A DNA stretch of 47,057 nucleotides from a virus. The notes below the pieces were generated by a model that saw only the letters and a list, made by a program, of their open reading frames with translations, had not been told where the DNA came from and ran no database searches. Shown piece by piece: positions 6,418 through 15,558 of this stretch. The DNA is taken from positions 1-47,057 of the IMG/VR virus record IMGVR_UViG_3300009285_000697. One strand, given 5' to 3'. Each line of letters opens with the position of its first letter. Positions within the stretch are counted from its first letter, which is position 1. Position numbers and translations under genes: made by a program.

Positions 6418-6543
6418 CTATTTAACCCTTTTGCCCATTTTATCCCTTAGACTTTTCATACGGGTGCTGATTTGCTCTTTTGTCGCCTTCTTTTTGACAG
6501 CTGGTTTGGGGTATGGTTTCATTCCCGGAAGTTTTCTTGGCAT
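6418..6543 (-). CDS. Small basic protein (41 aa)
   Basis: ATG at 6543-6541 is preceded by AAGGAGAATTATC on the minus strand, and the frame stops with TAG at 6420-6418. The product is very basic, with PAVKKKATKEQ near the middle and MKSLRDKMGKRVK at the C-terminus. A nucleic-acid-binding or packaging-associated role is possible. The good ribosome site makes it credible despite its length. Confidence 0.6.
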   Translation of the reverse strand: MPRKLPGMKPYPKPAVKKKATKEQISTRMKSLRDKMGKRVK

Positions 6544-6556
6544 GATAATTCTCCTT

Positions 6557-6859
6557 CTATTTTTGTTGCCCTCTTTCAGGGTGGCGTTCACGGAGTTCCT
6601 CGATAGTCAAGACTTGGGATTCTTTTTGGTTCTTTTCCTCCCTATATCCCTCACTAGTGAGCAGTGTACGGCGAAAGGCTTCACCCAGGATGTATTTCTG
6701 TTTGTCTCCCAATCCGATTTGATTAGCCTTATTTTCGATTCTAATGATTTGGCGCTCTCCTAGTTTTCGTTTGCGTATTAGATTCGACGCCCAGGATGGT
6801 TTAATTTTTCCGCTTCGATTACACCCCCCCACCCTTAGAATGTCCCATTTGGTTATCAC
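6557..6859 (-). CDS. Hypothetical charged helical protein
   Basis: The GTG start at 6859 lies in a GTGA overlap with the stop of the nozzle-like gene. The 100-residue product is basic in its first half (RKRKLGERQIIRIENKANQ near residues 29-47) and acidic/charged helical in its second half (ending EELRERHPERGQQK). It is the last small protein after the tail genes. No family is recognised. Confidence 0.55.
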   Translation of the reverse strand: MITKWDILRVGGCNRSGKIKPSWASNLIRKRKLGERQIIRIENKANQIGLGDKQKYILGEAFRRTLLTSEGYREEKNQKESQVLTIEELRERHPERGQQK

Positions 6860-9201
6860 AGAACAACCTCTTCAAACATCAGGTCATAGAAGTAATGGGG
6901 GTTCTTCCCGGCGGTCAGGTCGACGGTGTGCTTCTTGGAATACAGTAATGAGACGTTCTTGGAAGTGCTGTCTATATCATACATAGTGTTCGGCCAGACC
7001 TTATTGGTGGCTTCCTCGACGACTTCACGAATCGACCGTTCGCTCTCGCCCTTTGTCCCGTTTTTGGAAAGCACCTCGTCGCCGACTTCGATGACACAGG
7101 TAATGATTTTCCTCTTGTTAGGTCTCCACACTCCCCGGCAGTCGTAGTTAATCAACTTCGGAGTCGTCGTTGTAGCGTTAGTCACAATGGTAAACCGGAA
7201 GCGTATCATCGTGCCGACCGCCGATGAAGTCAGGTATTTCGTGGACACCGGGGACACGGTGTAGTTGCCGATATTCGTCCATGTACCCGTTAGCGAAGTG
7301 AAATAAGTCTGGTATTCCACCTTGATATAGTTGTTGGCGTCACATCCCTGAGTCGTTAGAGTTAGTTTATGGTAGGCTTTGGAGTCGGCCTTCAGGTTAT
7401 TATGCAGCCACGGGGTGACGAAATAGCCCCCGGTCAGGAAAGCGTAATCGGTGTCCGAGGTGATGTCTCCGTATTTCGTGGTCAGGGGAATATAGTAAAC
7501 AGAGTCAGACGAAGAGGTTGAGGTGATCCATAGTCTTTTCTTATAGATGTTTGAAACATAGGCGAACTCTGCCCCGGATAAAGTGATTTCCTGAATCGGA
7601 TGCCATGCCCACACTGTTTGATTGGATACTTCCCGGTACTGCCCAGCCATAATCTCAATCTTTGTGTCGTTGTCCACGCAGGCAAACAAATACTCTTCGT
7701 CTGCCGCCAGAGCTTGAATCGAGCCGGAGAACGTCGCCAGATTAGTAGCGAAGGTTGACGGAGAGAGGAATGTCACCAGACCCGAATCATATTCGACTAA
7801 AGAGTTAGTGCCAGCGGGGACGTATAAGTTATTGTGCCACGCCAGCATATTTTTGCATTGGGTCGATGTCTTGATAGAGACTATGTCCTTGATTAGCAAT
7901 AAATCATTATCCGATGTGTCTAAGTACCAGGCGGTGTCTTCCTTACCGATGTAAATGACATACGCCCCTGAAACAAGGTCGGTCTCCAAAGAGGTAATAT
8001 CCTTAGTTGTATCCCCCACCGTCATTAAAGCCGACCAGGCTGTACCGCCGTTGGCAGGATTGGTTGTTCTTTTGAGTCTGTTAGGCAAGGCGGCCTTATA
8101 CATCGTGCCGCCCAAGTTCCTGAAATACCGCGCCGATTGGTCGTCTAAAGCTGTCATCAGGGTTGTTCTGGTTAATGTCCCTAACGTATCGATGTAACAG
8201 TACGGAGCTTCGCCGCAACCGATATAAAGCCGATCATCAACGAACGGTTCCATATCCGTAATCGTGGCTGAGGCATCTGCGACTGAAGTGAATCCGCTTC
8301 CGGAGCCATTCAATTTATAAATAGCGGAACCGAAGGCGAAATAAAGTTCATCATTGAATTCTTGTATGCAAGTAGGTGATGTCAGAGAAGGAGTAAAGGC
8401 TGTTACTGCGTCAAAATAAACAGCGGCATCACCCGATGAACGCACGTTTCTTAGGATAATCCTCAACCTGGTGGCAGCCGCATCCAATGTGCGGGTGGCA
8501 GATATGTAATACCAGGTGTCGTTACCGGCGATGGGATAGGGTGTGGCGGTGGTCGTCCCTATGCCGTCGTCTATTAAAATTGACGGCGGGTTGGTGCCTA
8601 CAGCAACCGCACGAACCCAACCACAAACACCCACCAGTTTGTTTCTGAAAGTGGTTGACCATGTTGCCATGTCCTGATAGATTTCAGAAGTGGCACCGGC
8701 GGTTGTAATTTTAGCCGAGTAAGTCCCTTGCAACACAACGGATGATTCACGGTTTAAAGCCCCGCCTGCCAGATTCTTTGTCCAGTTGGTCAGAGTGGTG
8801 GCGTCACTCCATATTTCCAGATTCCCGTCTGTTAAAGTTAAAGGCGCATAAGCCGTTGCCGGTAGGGCGATCGAGTAGCTTTTTGGCCCCGCTATCGCCA
8901 TGTTTTTGAATCTACAGTCCGCGCCTACTGAGGAATAATATCTCTTATCTGACGTGCCTGTCCTGTCGGCGAATTCCAGCCCGAATCCCGCTTCTTGATT
9001 GTCCCCGATGAAAGCCAGTTCCTTTTCGGGAGGCAGGAAGGCATAGTCCGCCCGTTCGGTGAAGTACTGCATCGCCAGAGTGGGGTCGTCGTAACGTTCG
9101 TACCGCTTGACCCCGTTCTTGTCTTTAGCCAGCATGAGGCCGATTTCGGTTGTGCCGTCGGTTCTTACCAGGGAAATATCGTAGGACATTCCACCTTTCA
9201 T
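6856..9201 (-). CDS. Large virion protein, beta-propeller-like (tail nozzle candidate) with carbohydrate-binding-like domain
   Basis: This 781-residue protein starts at ATG 9201, preceded by CAGGAG, in an ATGA overlap with the adaptor-like gene. Residues about 1-105 form an N-terminal domain. Residues about 125-270 look like a jelly-roll carbohydrate-binding module (W-rich opening, IYQDM, WYYISATRTL, AAVYFDAVTAF). Residues about 275-600 have repeated beta-strand blocks typical of a propeller (ELYFAFGSAIYKL, DRLYIGCGEAPYCYI, NLYVPAGTNSL). Size, propeller character and position after an adaptor-like gene parallel podoviral nozzle proteins such as T7 gp12. That is structural analogy, not detected homology. 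Confidence 0.65.
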   Translation of the reverse strand: MKGGMSYDISLVRTDGTTEIGLMLAKDKNGVKRYERYDDPTLAMQYFTERADYAFLPPEKELAFIGDNQEAGFGLEFADRTGTSDKRYYSSVGADCRFKNMAIAGPKSYSIALPATAYAPLTLTDGNLEIWSDATTLTNWTKNLAGGALNRESSVVLQGTYSAKITTAGATSEIYQDMATWSTTFRNKLVGVCGWVRAVAVGTNPPSILIDDGIGTTTATPYPIAGNDTWYYISATRTLDAAATRLRIILRNVRSSGDAAVYFDAVTAFTPSLTSPTCIQEFNDELYFAFGSAIYKLNGSGSGFTSVADASATITDMEPFVDDRLYIGCGEAPYCYIDTLGTLTRTTLMTALDDQSARYFRNLGGTMYKAALPNRLKRTTNPANGGTAWSALMTVGDTTKDITSLETDLVSGAYVIYIGKEDTAWYLDTSDNDLLLIKDIVSIKTSTQCKNMLAWHNNLYVPAGTNSLVEYDSGLVTFLSPSTFATNLATFSGSIQALAADEEYLFACVDNDTKIEIMAGQYREVSNQTVWAWHPIQEITLSGAEFAYVSNIYKKRLWITSTSSSDSVYYIPLTTKYGDITSDTDYAFLTGGYFVTPWLHNNLKADSKAYHKLTLTTQGCDANNYIKVEYQTYFTSLTGTWTNIGNYTVSPVSTKYLTSSAVGTMIRFRFTIVTNATTTTPKLINYDCRGVWRPNKRKIITCVIEVGDEVLSKNGTKGESERSIREVVEEATNKVWPNTMYDIDSTSKNVSLLYSKKHTVDLTAGKNPHYFYDLMFEEVVL

Positions 9202-10520
9202 GCCAGACTCCTGTATTTCATAGTCCCGGAAGGAATCGCCATTCCCAGTCTCGGTAACAATTCGTAGTATTTATTGCGGAATTTAGCGGCCTCGCGTTCG
9301 TATTTCTCTACTGAATCTCCAATGGGAGCACCAGCTAACTTCTCGTATTGAATGGCCGCCGCTAATGTTACAAGAAGATTAACCTCTTCGCTGTCGTTGG
9401 GAATGGTTGAAGCCCCGGAACTTAAAGTATCAAACGGTTTGACCCCGACCAGGCGGAGGCGGAACTTGCTGTAGACAGAGTCGGAGAATCTCAGGTATTT
9501 GTCCGTACCGTCGTCTGAAACTGTCCAGCCGTAGAGATAATCAAAGGTAAAGTGTTCGGAGATGTCGTCGCATGGGTCGGTAGAATAACCTCTCGATACT
9601 TGCCGTTCGACCCGGCAAACTTTCTTGAAGTCCAGGGGAAGCAGGTACCCCTGGGGTTTCAAAGACGAGATAACTCTTGCGTCGTCGAAGTAAACATATT
9701 TCGCATTGGTCGTCACGCCGAACTTGAAATAAACCGTCCGTAGATTGTCATTAAGAGTTTGTGAAAGGAGCGAGAGTTGCGTCCACTTGCCCGCACTACA
9801 CAGAGTTGTTGAAGTGAGAGTCTGGGTTGTCCCGTCTGAGTCCTCGGTCACTATCTGAATAAAGGCATCGTTAGCTTCTTCGGGATAGGCCCAGACTTTG
9901 AAATCAACGGTCGAACCCCCCAAGTCCAGCAGAGCCGGATAATCTTGGGAGTGGACATATATTCCACCGTTGCCAGCAGAAGCTGTGACCTTGACGCTTG
10001 ATACACCCCCCCTGTGAAGTCCGGCGGTAGTTGTCTGCACAGCGGCAGAAGTAACCAATGTATATTTGTCGGGCACAGTGGTTAAAGTCCAGTCCTCGAA
10101 GTGGGCGTTAGGCAGCCAATTCCCTGTTATAAGCTCTCTGGTGTCCAGCCGTTCGTGTAAAGCCGGATAGACTTCGCCTATGGCGGTGTTAAGAGAGTCA
10201 AGCCGGTCGTCCCAGTTTGTCCTTGTTAAACGGAAAGTCGCCAGGTTCGCCGCATCGGTTGACAGGGCAGCACCGAAAACGGTTAATGTCCCGGTAGCCG
10301 AGACGTAATCCGAGACTTGGCGATAGACTCCAGTGTTGGCTTTGTCTTCGATATAGACCCAGAAGTTATTGAAAAAGCCGTCCCGGTTATGGTCGTAATT
10401 CCTTAGGGTTGTCGAGACAATAACGTTAGTGGCGGCGATGGCGGTGGTGCAGGTAGCCTGTATCCAGTCGCCCATTATTCTGCATAATTTAGCATCGAGC
10501 GCAAGTGCGGTGGTGGTCAT
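9198..10520 (-). CDS. Head-tail adaptor-like virion protein with inserted carbohydrate-binding-like domain
   Basis: The 440-residue product has an N-terminal helical part containing DRLDSLNTAIGEVYPALHERL (about residues 107-127) and a C-terminal helical part with LLVTLAAAIQYEKLAGAP and a KYEREAAKFRNKYYELL helix (about residues 380-427). Both patterns are common in phage neck/adaptor proteins. Between them, residues about 135-295 resemble a CBM4/9-type jelly roll (NAHFEDW opening, KYVYFDDARVI closing). Together with the next gene it would form the neck and nozzle of a short tail. Confidence 0.6.
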   Translation of the reverse strand: MTTTALALDAKLCRIMGDWIQATCTTAIAATNVIVSTTLRNYDHNRDGFFNNFWVYIEDKANTGVYRQVSDYVSATGTLTVFGAALSTDAANLATFRLTRTNWDDRLDSLNTAIGEVYPALHERLDTRELITGNWLPNAHFEDWTLTTVPDKYTLVTSAAVQTTTAGLHRGGVSSVKVTASAGNGGIYVHSQDYPALLDLGGSTVDFKVWAYPEEANDAFIQIVTEDSDGTTQTLTSTTLCSAGKWTQLSLLSQTLNDNLRTVYFKFGVTTNAKYVYFDDARVISSLKPQGYLLPLDFKKVCRVERQVSRGYSTDPCDDISEHFTFDYLYGWTVSDDGTDKYLRFSDSVYSKFRLRLVGVKPFDTLSSGASTIPNDSEEVNLLVTLAAAIQYEKLAGAPIGDSVEKYEREAAKFRNKYYELLPRLGMAIPSGTMKYRSLA

Positions 10521-10529
10521 ATCATTCTC

Positions 10530-10835
10530 CTAAATCGGGCAACTTACCCTGAAGTAACATTCCCAGGTATTCCCCCCGGACGTGAATTGGACTTCTATCC
10601 TGTAAGTATGGCGTTTGGTTAACGCCCTCAGAAGAGACAGTGTGATTACATCTCCATTGACTGAAGGGCTGTTGACTGGGAAAACAGTCGAAGTGACGAC
10701 TGAGTTATCCACCTCATCGTAAGCCACAGCAGCTGGAGAACCCGGAGTCGATGCCCAGTTAGTAGTCGTGATTGAATAAGCTATCTGTTCGTCCGATGTT
10801 TGATATTGAATACCTTCAGCGACTTCTAGTATCAT
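10530..10835 (-). CDS. Small beta-rich virion protein
   Basis: The 101-residue product is rich in Thr, Ser, Val and Tyr, with alternating strand patterns (QIAYSITTTNWAS, HTYRIEVQFTSGGNTWECYFRV) that fit an immunoglobulin-like sandwich. ATG at 10835 follows AGGAGGAATT. It lies between the adaptor-like gene and the fibre gene and is probably a minor tail component. No family is recognised with confidence. Confidence 0.5.
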   Translation of the reverse strand: MILEVAEGIQYQTSDEQIAYSITTTNWASTPGSPAAVAYDEVDNSVVTSTVFPVNSPSVNGDVITLSLLRALTKRHTYRIEVQFTSGGNTWECYFRVSCPI

Positions 10836-10844
10836 AATTCCTCC

Positions 10845-12008
10845 TTATCCTGTGCTTCGCATGACAACCCCGGTAGCCGGGATATAATAAAGCTTCCCGG
10901 CGCTATTGGGATTAGCTGCTGGTAAAGCCGACATATCGAGCGCGTCATAAGTGATAGACAACCCGGCGGAAATATGGTCGTGGTCTGTCAGGGAGAAGAT
11001 AGGCACCACGCCTTTAACCAGGGCTTGCAACAGAGATGACTTTGCGACGATAGTATCCGCGATCCTGCCGCCCGCGGCGGTGTATTCCATGATGATAAAA
11101 CCCAGTTGGCATAACTCTAAAGAATTAAGTTCACCCGTGGCGTACTGGTAGCTGCCCGAATAGATATTATTGATGACTGCCGCCAGATTATCTTCGGCGT
11201 TACTATCCATAATTGAGAAATAGATTGGGATGGAAGATTCGATGTCGTCTTTGGAAACATAAATCGGGTAGGCACAGAAAACCTCGTTGACCCCGTTTAA
11301 TATAGTTGGTGTCCCACCGGCGTTATAGTACATCGGGAGTTGGGTAGACTGTGAATACAGGGCGTATTTCCCCGCCGCGTTGATATACATGTTGTTAAGA
11401 GTAATCCCTGCGCCTGCGGAGTCGGGAACAGTCGTGGACAACCCATGATCGTCCATTGTATCCGCGCCGGTGACTTTGACCTGCCTATGAGTCGGGTCGC
11501 TGCCGTCCCCTGAAGCTACCGGAGCAATTGTCGCCCCGGTACCCCGGATGATGGTGTTGAGATTCATGTGGAGATAACCGGAAATCCTGGGCTGGAAATC
11601 ATAGACATGGTTCTCTTTGACAACGATGTAATTAGTGCCGTCTGTCCAGACTTCAAACAAGACAATTCGATTATGGTCGAAGGCGGTTGCCCCTGACGTA
11701 GTGCTGCCGATTAAACCCGAAGAATCGATGTATACCCAAGTCGTCGCCCATGCGGTCAGGGCGGAGGTCTGCTGCCCTGCCACCCAGTCAACCCTGACAG
11801 ATTTAACATAGCCGTAACCGGCACGGTCAATTTGAAAATTACCACCCGTAATAGTATAAGTATCCGCGTCAGCGCCGGAAGTCCAGTCCGCGAAGCCGGT
11901 TGTAGCCTCATCGTCGTCTATGACATGAGCGGCGTTCCAATCCGAAGGGCGGGTGACAGAGGCGTCTCCGCCGTCCGGTTGCAGGTTTGTGAAAGCGTGT
12001 TTGATCAT
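10845..12008 (-). CDS. Tail fibre / receptor-binding-like protein
   Basis: The 387-residue product starts MIKHAFTNLQPDGGDASV followed by TRPSDWNAAHVI, an opening I know from many phage tail-fibre proteins (T-x-P-x-D-W-N-A-x-H). The remainder is beta-rich and Gly/Ser/Thr-rich without long coiled coils. It sits between the giant repeat protein and the neck genes. The C-terminal part (about residues 230-387) may be the host-binding region, but no enzyme motif is visible. Confidence 0.6.
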   Translation of the reverse strand: MIKHAFTNLQPDGGDASVTRPSDWNAAHVIDDDEATTGFADWTSGADADTYTITGGNFQIDRAGYGYVKSVRVDWVAGQQTSALTAWATTWVYIDSSGLIGSTTSGATAFDHNRIVLFEVWTDGTNYIVVKENHVYDFQPRISGYLHMNLNTIIRGTGATIAPVASGDGSDPTHRQVKVTGADTMDDHGLSTTVPDSAGAGITLNNMYINAAGKYALYSQSTQLPMYYNAGGTPTILNGVNEVFCAYPIYVSKDDIESSIPIYFSIMDSNAEDNLAAVINNIYSGSYQYATGELNSLELCQLGFIIMEYTAAGGRIADTIVAKSSLLQALVKGVVPIFSLTDHDHISAGLSITYDALDMSALPAANPNSAGKLYYIPATGVVMRSTG

Positions 12009-12009
12009 T

Positions 12010-15000
12010 CTAATCTCTCCTGCCTGGGGTGAGGTTGATACTCCGGGGATTGGTATGTAATGAGGTGGGCCGCCTTTCCAGGTTGAAAATAATAGGTCTG
12101 GCGGGTAGATTAAGCTGGACTATTTTCTGTCCCAGAATGAAAGCTTTAATACGCGGCCAGAGGGTCAGACGAATCCACCTTGTTATTCCAACGGCATACC
12201 AGGGGAATTCAGAGACTTGAACGGTCTCCGCTATCCGGTGAAGTAATCTCCGCGCTTTTTGGTAAGTCTCAGATGATTGGATGGTTTCATTTACACGGTA
12301 GAACAAACCCCGTATTCTTCGCACCCCTTCGGCGAGGTCGAGGTTCTCGGCGATAATCTGCAACCGGCCACGCAGACGGCTAATCGTTTCGTCGATTTGA
12401 ACGTTCTCGGCTATATAAAAGAGCCTCCCGCGTATCCGTTGTACAAACTCTTCTATCTGGATAGACTCGGCTATATGGTAAAGGAGATTGCGGACTTTGT
12501 GGTAAGCCTCGTCTATTTGTATTGTCTCGGCGATAACTTGTAAACGGCGTCTGCCCCATAATACGATTTCGCTTGTCTGGATGGTTTCCGCAACGATTTG
12601 CAATATATGTCTGATACGAGATAAGGACTCGGAGATTTGCAGGGTTTCGTTAATCGTCTGGAGGCGGCCCCTGACCCATACAACACCCTTGGCGATTTGG
12701 AAGCCTTGAAAACCTGAGGGTTGAAACGCCACTTCGGGTTCGTCAATATAAACAGTTTCGTTCTGGACTCTACGGAAACCCATTGCCTTTTGAATCGCAT
12801 GAGCGATTTGAAGCGTCTCATTGACGATTTTAATGATAGCCCCACTGATAACACCCCTCAACGCGGTTTCGGCTATCTGGATAGTCTCGTTGATCTGATG
12901 CACGAAGTTCCGCACCATCTGGTAGGACTCCGGAGTCTGGATGGTCTCCCCGATGGTATGAAGTAATCTCTGTGCCTTTTGATAAGTCTCGGATGACTGG
13001 ATGGTATCAGCGATGTTCCTGATTAAGCCCCTTCTGGGCTGGGCGGACTCTGTGACCTCTACGAACTCATTAGAGAAATTCCTTAACCCGCGGGCTTTCT
13101 GTAAGGACTCAGAGAATTGAACAGTTTCATCCGAAGTCTTCGTAAGCCCCAAAGCCTTTTGAATTGAGTGGGCGATTTGAAGCGTCTCGCTCGAGGACTT
13201 GATAAACCCCAGAGATTTTAGATCAGATTCAATCGCCTGAATAGTCTCGTTGATGACTTTAATAATTTCCCCGATGACGGCGGCAACCAGTGCATATGTC
13301 CGGCTCTCGGTTAATTGGAGGGAGTCTGAGATAACCTGAATGAACCGGCGGGCTTTCTGCAACCCTTCGGAGAATTGAAGGGTCTCTGAAATAGTCTGTA
13401 AGAGGTTGCGGGCTTTCGGTGCAGTTTCCGTAATCTGTACGGTTTCGTTGCTTTCCTTGCGAAACTTTAACGCCTTCTGGATCGAATGAACTATCTGGAT
13501 AGTTTCGTTGACAATATAAGCCAGCGCCGCTCCGGTGAATATGTTCTTGACAACAGCTTCGGCTAGTTCAATGGTCTCGGCAACAATCTTGGTAAAACTT
13601 TTCCGGTGCCGGATCGTTTCAGTTGTCTGTTCAGTTTCGGCGATATGCTTATAGGAAGTCCGCGCCCGTTGGAGGGCTTCTTGAAGATTAACTGTTTCAT
13701 TGGAGAATTTAATCCAGGATTGAGCACCAGTCGCCGATGGTTTGAAGTAGCCGGTGAGATAGAAACCTGAGTACGCATGCTCTGATACATAATATTTGAT
13801 GATGCCTGTGGCATTGGACTTGACGTTCATGCTGAAGCCGGTGAACTCGGTATTGTCTCCTCCTACACCTTCGGCCTCATGTTCCACCAAATATCTGTTA
13901 GTGGTAGTGTCGTCGCCGTCCCTAACGCCCATTGTGAAACCTGGTACTGCAGCGTCACCATGAGTCAGAAGCATATCCACCATTCGACCATCTTGGTCTA
14001 GGAAGGCAGAAATATCTAACGACTGCCAATAAAGAGATACAGATTCGCCTATATCCTGCCACTTCTCCACGAAGTCCATTGCGGAGTCGAAGTAGCCAAA
14101 ATCTATATGCTGAGTAAATCCTGAAGTGATATATGTTGTGTAAACTTCTATGAGACTAGAAGCGTCGGCCTTAACAAACATATCTAAGCAAGAATAACCG
14201 CCCGCTTCAGGTTCGTGGACTACTATCTTTCGCTCAAGAGAAGAACCATTTGCCCTACAACCCATTGTGTTCGCGGTATCACCTTGACCATTCAAAAGAA
14301 CAATATGATGAACTAAACTCGCGCCCGCGTTTAGAGTTTCGTCAACCCAACCCCCGGCACTATCAGCAACTTCCATCGTAGATGTTTCAGTAAATGTTAC
14401 ATTTGTCCAGTATCCAGACAGGTAGAAATAGTCAGCATCGGAAACGTCAGAGTGATAACACTCGATAATTCCGTTAGCGTCAGACTGGACGAACATTCTG
14501 CAATGGGTCTGACCACCGCCCTCAGCTTCGTGAAGGGTTACAGTTCTACCAAGCGCACTCCCGTTAGCCCTGACACCTAAAGTATTTTCAACACCTGTCT
14601 CCCCATTGGACAGAACAATAGACAGCACTACATTATCCGCCCCTGCTACTGTCGAAGTATCATAATCTCCCCATACTCCATCAGACCCGCCCCATGCTGT
14701 GCTTTGCCATGAGGCCATCTTCTGAGTATAGGCAGGGTCAACACCGGTAGAGTGCTGAATTGGATATTTAGTTGAACCCTTCTCAATAAACGCTTTGGGC
14801 AGCTTGAACTTGAGTTGCCCGTTCTCTAGCTTAATATCCTCAATCCTGGCCCTGTTACCTCTCGCATCAACCAGTTCCCTTCTCGGTATATCAAGATGGT
14901 CTCGGCTGATAGACACCCAGTTGATGTCCCCGCCATTGTTCTTGTTCTTGCCCATGAAGTGAGTGTCTTTGTTGGTCTCAATAGCCTGACCACGGATGGA

Positions 15001-15558
15001 GTGAACTTCATGCTCCGGCCGTGTCCTTAGAACAATCAGGCCATCGGGCGTCTTAATCTCTGTGGGCGTCCTGACGAATATACCAGTTCCGTTATCATGC
15101 CCGTAGAGTGAGTTTCCCGCATGGTTGTCGTAGAGGTCAGCATACCAGTCCTCGTAACACTTCTCTTGGCTGTATTCCTCATCCAGCCCTAACACTCGCT
15201 CCATCGTGAGGCCGCTGGTATTGAAGTCAAGGGCTTGCCAATACTCCCCATTAACGTCAGGTGTTGGCTTGGAGTTGAGGATAACGTTCATCTCCGCCCT
15301 GCCATCAGGAGCGTCGTCATCAGGGTCATGGGCTGAGAACTCTACCGACTGTGCTCCGTAGGGTATGCGGATAGTCCGAGCCTGTAGGTCGATAGAAGGC
15401 AAGCCGGTAGGAATACCTGCAAGTTTAAGCTCAAACCATGAGCCTCGGTTGCGAAGGTATTTTAGTCTGCCTTTTAACAGGCCGAGGCCATCGCCTAGTT
15501 CGATAGCGTCTCGGCCTGTCGTTAGCCTGTAGAGGGCGTCAGAAATGCGTTCTAGCAT
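12010..15558 (-). CDS. Giant repeat-containing tail protein (1182 aa)
   Basis: Four regions can be seen. Residues 1-290 are a mixed N-terminal domain that begins with a helix and contains strands plus an Asp/Asn-rich section. Residues about 292-610 contain three diverged copies of a roughly 100-residue beta domain, each with NTLGVRANGSAL-like, LHEAEGGG-like and YFYLSGYW-like blocks. Residues about 615-1120 are some 24 tandem 20-residue repeats with core ETIQIxE and a basic segment. The C-terminal 60 residues are basic and proline-containing. The layout suggests an elongated fibre or adhesin. No catalytic motif was seen. Confidence 0.7.
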   Translation of the reverse strand: MLERISDALYRLTTGRDAIELGDGLGLLKGRLKYLRNRGSWFELKLAGIPTGLPSIDLQARTIRIPYGAQSVEFSAHDPDDDAPDGRAEMNVILNSKPTPDVNGEYWQALDFNTSGLTMERVLGLDEEYSQEKCYEDWYADLYDNHAGNSLYGHDNGTGIFVRTPTEIKTPDGLIVLRTRPEHEVHSIRGQAIETNKDTHFMGKNKNNGGDINWVSISRDHLDIPRRELVDARGNRARIEDIKLENGQLKFKLPKAFIEKGSTKYPIQHSTGVDPAYTQKMASWQSTAWGGSDGVWGDYDTSTVAGADNVVLSIVLSNGETGVENTLGVRANGSALGRTVTLHEAEGGGQTHCRMFVQSDANGIIECYHSDVSDADYFYLSGYWTNVTFTETSTMEVADSAGGWVDETLNAGASLVHHIVLLNGQGDTANTMGCRANGSSLERKIVVHEPEAGGYSCLDMFVKADASSLIEVYTTYITSGFTQHIDFGYFDSAMDFVEKWQDIGESVSLYWQSLDISAFLDQDGRMVDMLLTHGDAAVPGFTMGVRDGDDTTTNRYLVEHEAEGVGGDNTEFTGFSMNVKSNATGIIKYYVSEHAYSGFYLTGYFKPSATGAQSWIKFSNETVNLQEALQRARTSYKHIAETEQTTETIRHRKSFTKIVAETIELAEAVVKNIFTGAALAYIVNETIQIVHSIQKALKFRKESNETVQITETAPKARNLLQTISETLQFSEGLQKARRFIQVISDSLQLTESRTYALVAAVIGEIIKVINETIQAIESDLKSLGFIKSSSETLQIAHSIQKALGLTKTSDETVQFSESLQKARGLRNFSNEFVEVTESAQPRRGLIRNIADTIQSSETYQKAQRLLHTIGETIQTPESYQMVRNFVHQINETIQIAETALRGVISGAIIKIVNETLQIAHAIQKAMGFRRVQNETVYIDEPEVAFQPSGFQGFQIAKGVVWVRGRLQTINETLQISESLSRIRHILQIVAETIQTSEIVLWGRRRLQVIAETIQIDEAYHKVRNLLYHIAESIQIEEFVQRIRGRLFYIAENVQIDETISRLRGRLQIIAENLDLAEGVRRIRGLFYRVNETIQSSETYQKARRLLHRIAETVQVSEFPWYAVGITRWIRLTLWPRIKAFILGQKIVQLNLPARPIIFNLERRPTSLHTNPRSINLTPGRRD
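12200..13716 (-). repeat. Array of about 24 tandem 60-bp / 20-residue coding repeats
   Basis: Within the giant tail protein, units follow the pattern (h)I-x-ETIQI-x-E-(S/T)-x-x-x-x-R-x-L-h. Most are exactly 20 residues, for example TISETLQFSEGLQKARRFIQ. A few units have 3-17 extra residues (for example near 13520, 13265, 12850 and 12700). Near-identical units at the DNA level, such as those at about 12239 and 12959, point to recent unit duplication or exchange. Confidence 0.9.

Noticed and set aside
6431-6763. Plus-strand hydrophobic frame that looks like a membrane protein
   Set aside because: It is antisense to two small basic genes with good ribosome sites; Lys/Glu codons read backwards give Phe/Leu, which explains the apparent hydrophobicity.
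12200-13716. CRISPR array, because of about 60-bp periodicity
   Set aside because: The units are coding in one long frame, diverged along their whole length, and lack the repeat/unique-spacer alternation.
12010-15558. Diversity-generating retroelement target in the giant tail protein
   Set aside because: No reverse transcriptase gene or template repeat is present anywhere in the window; the repeats are tandem units, not a variable/template pair.
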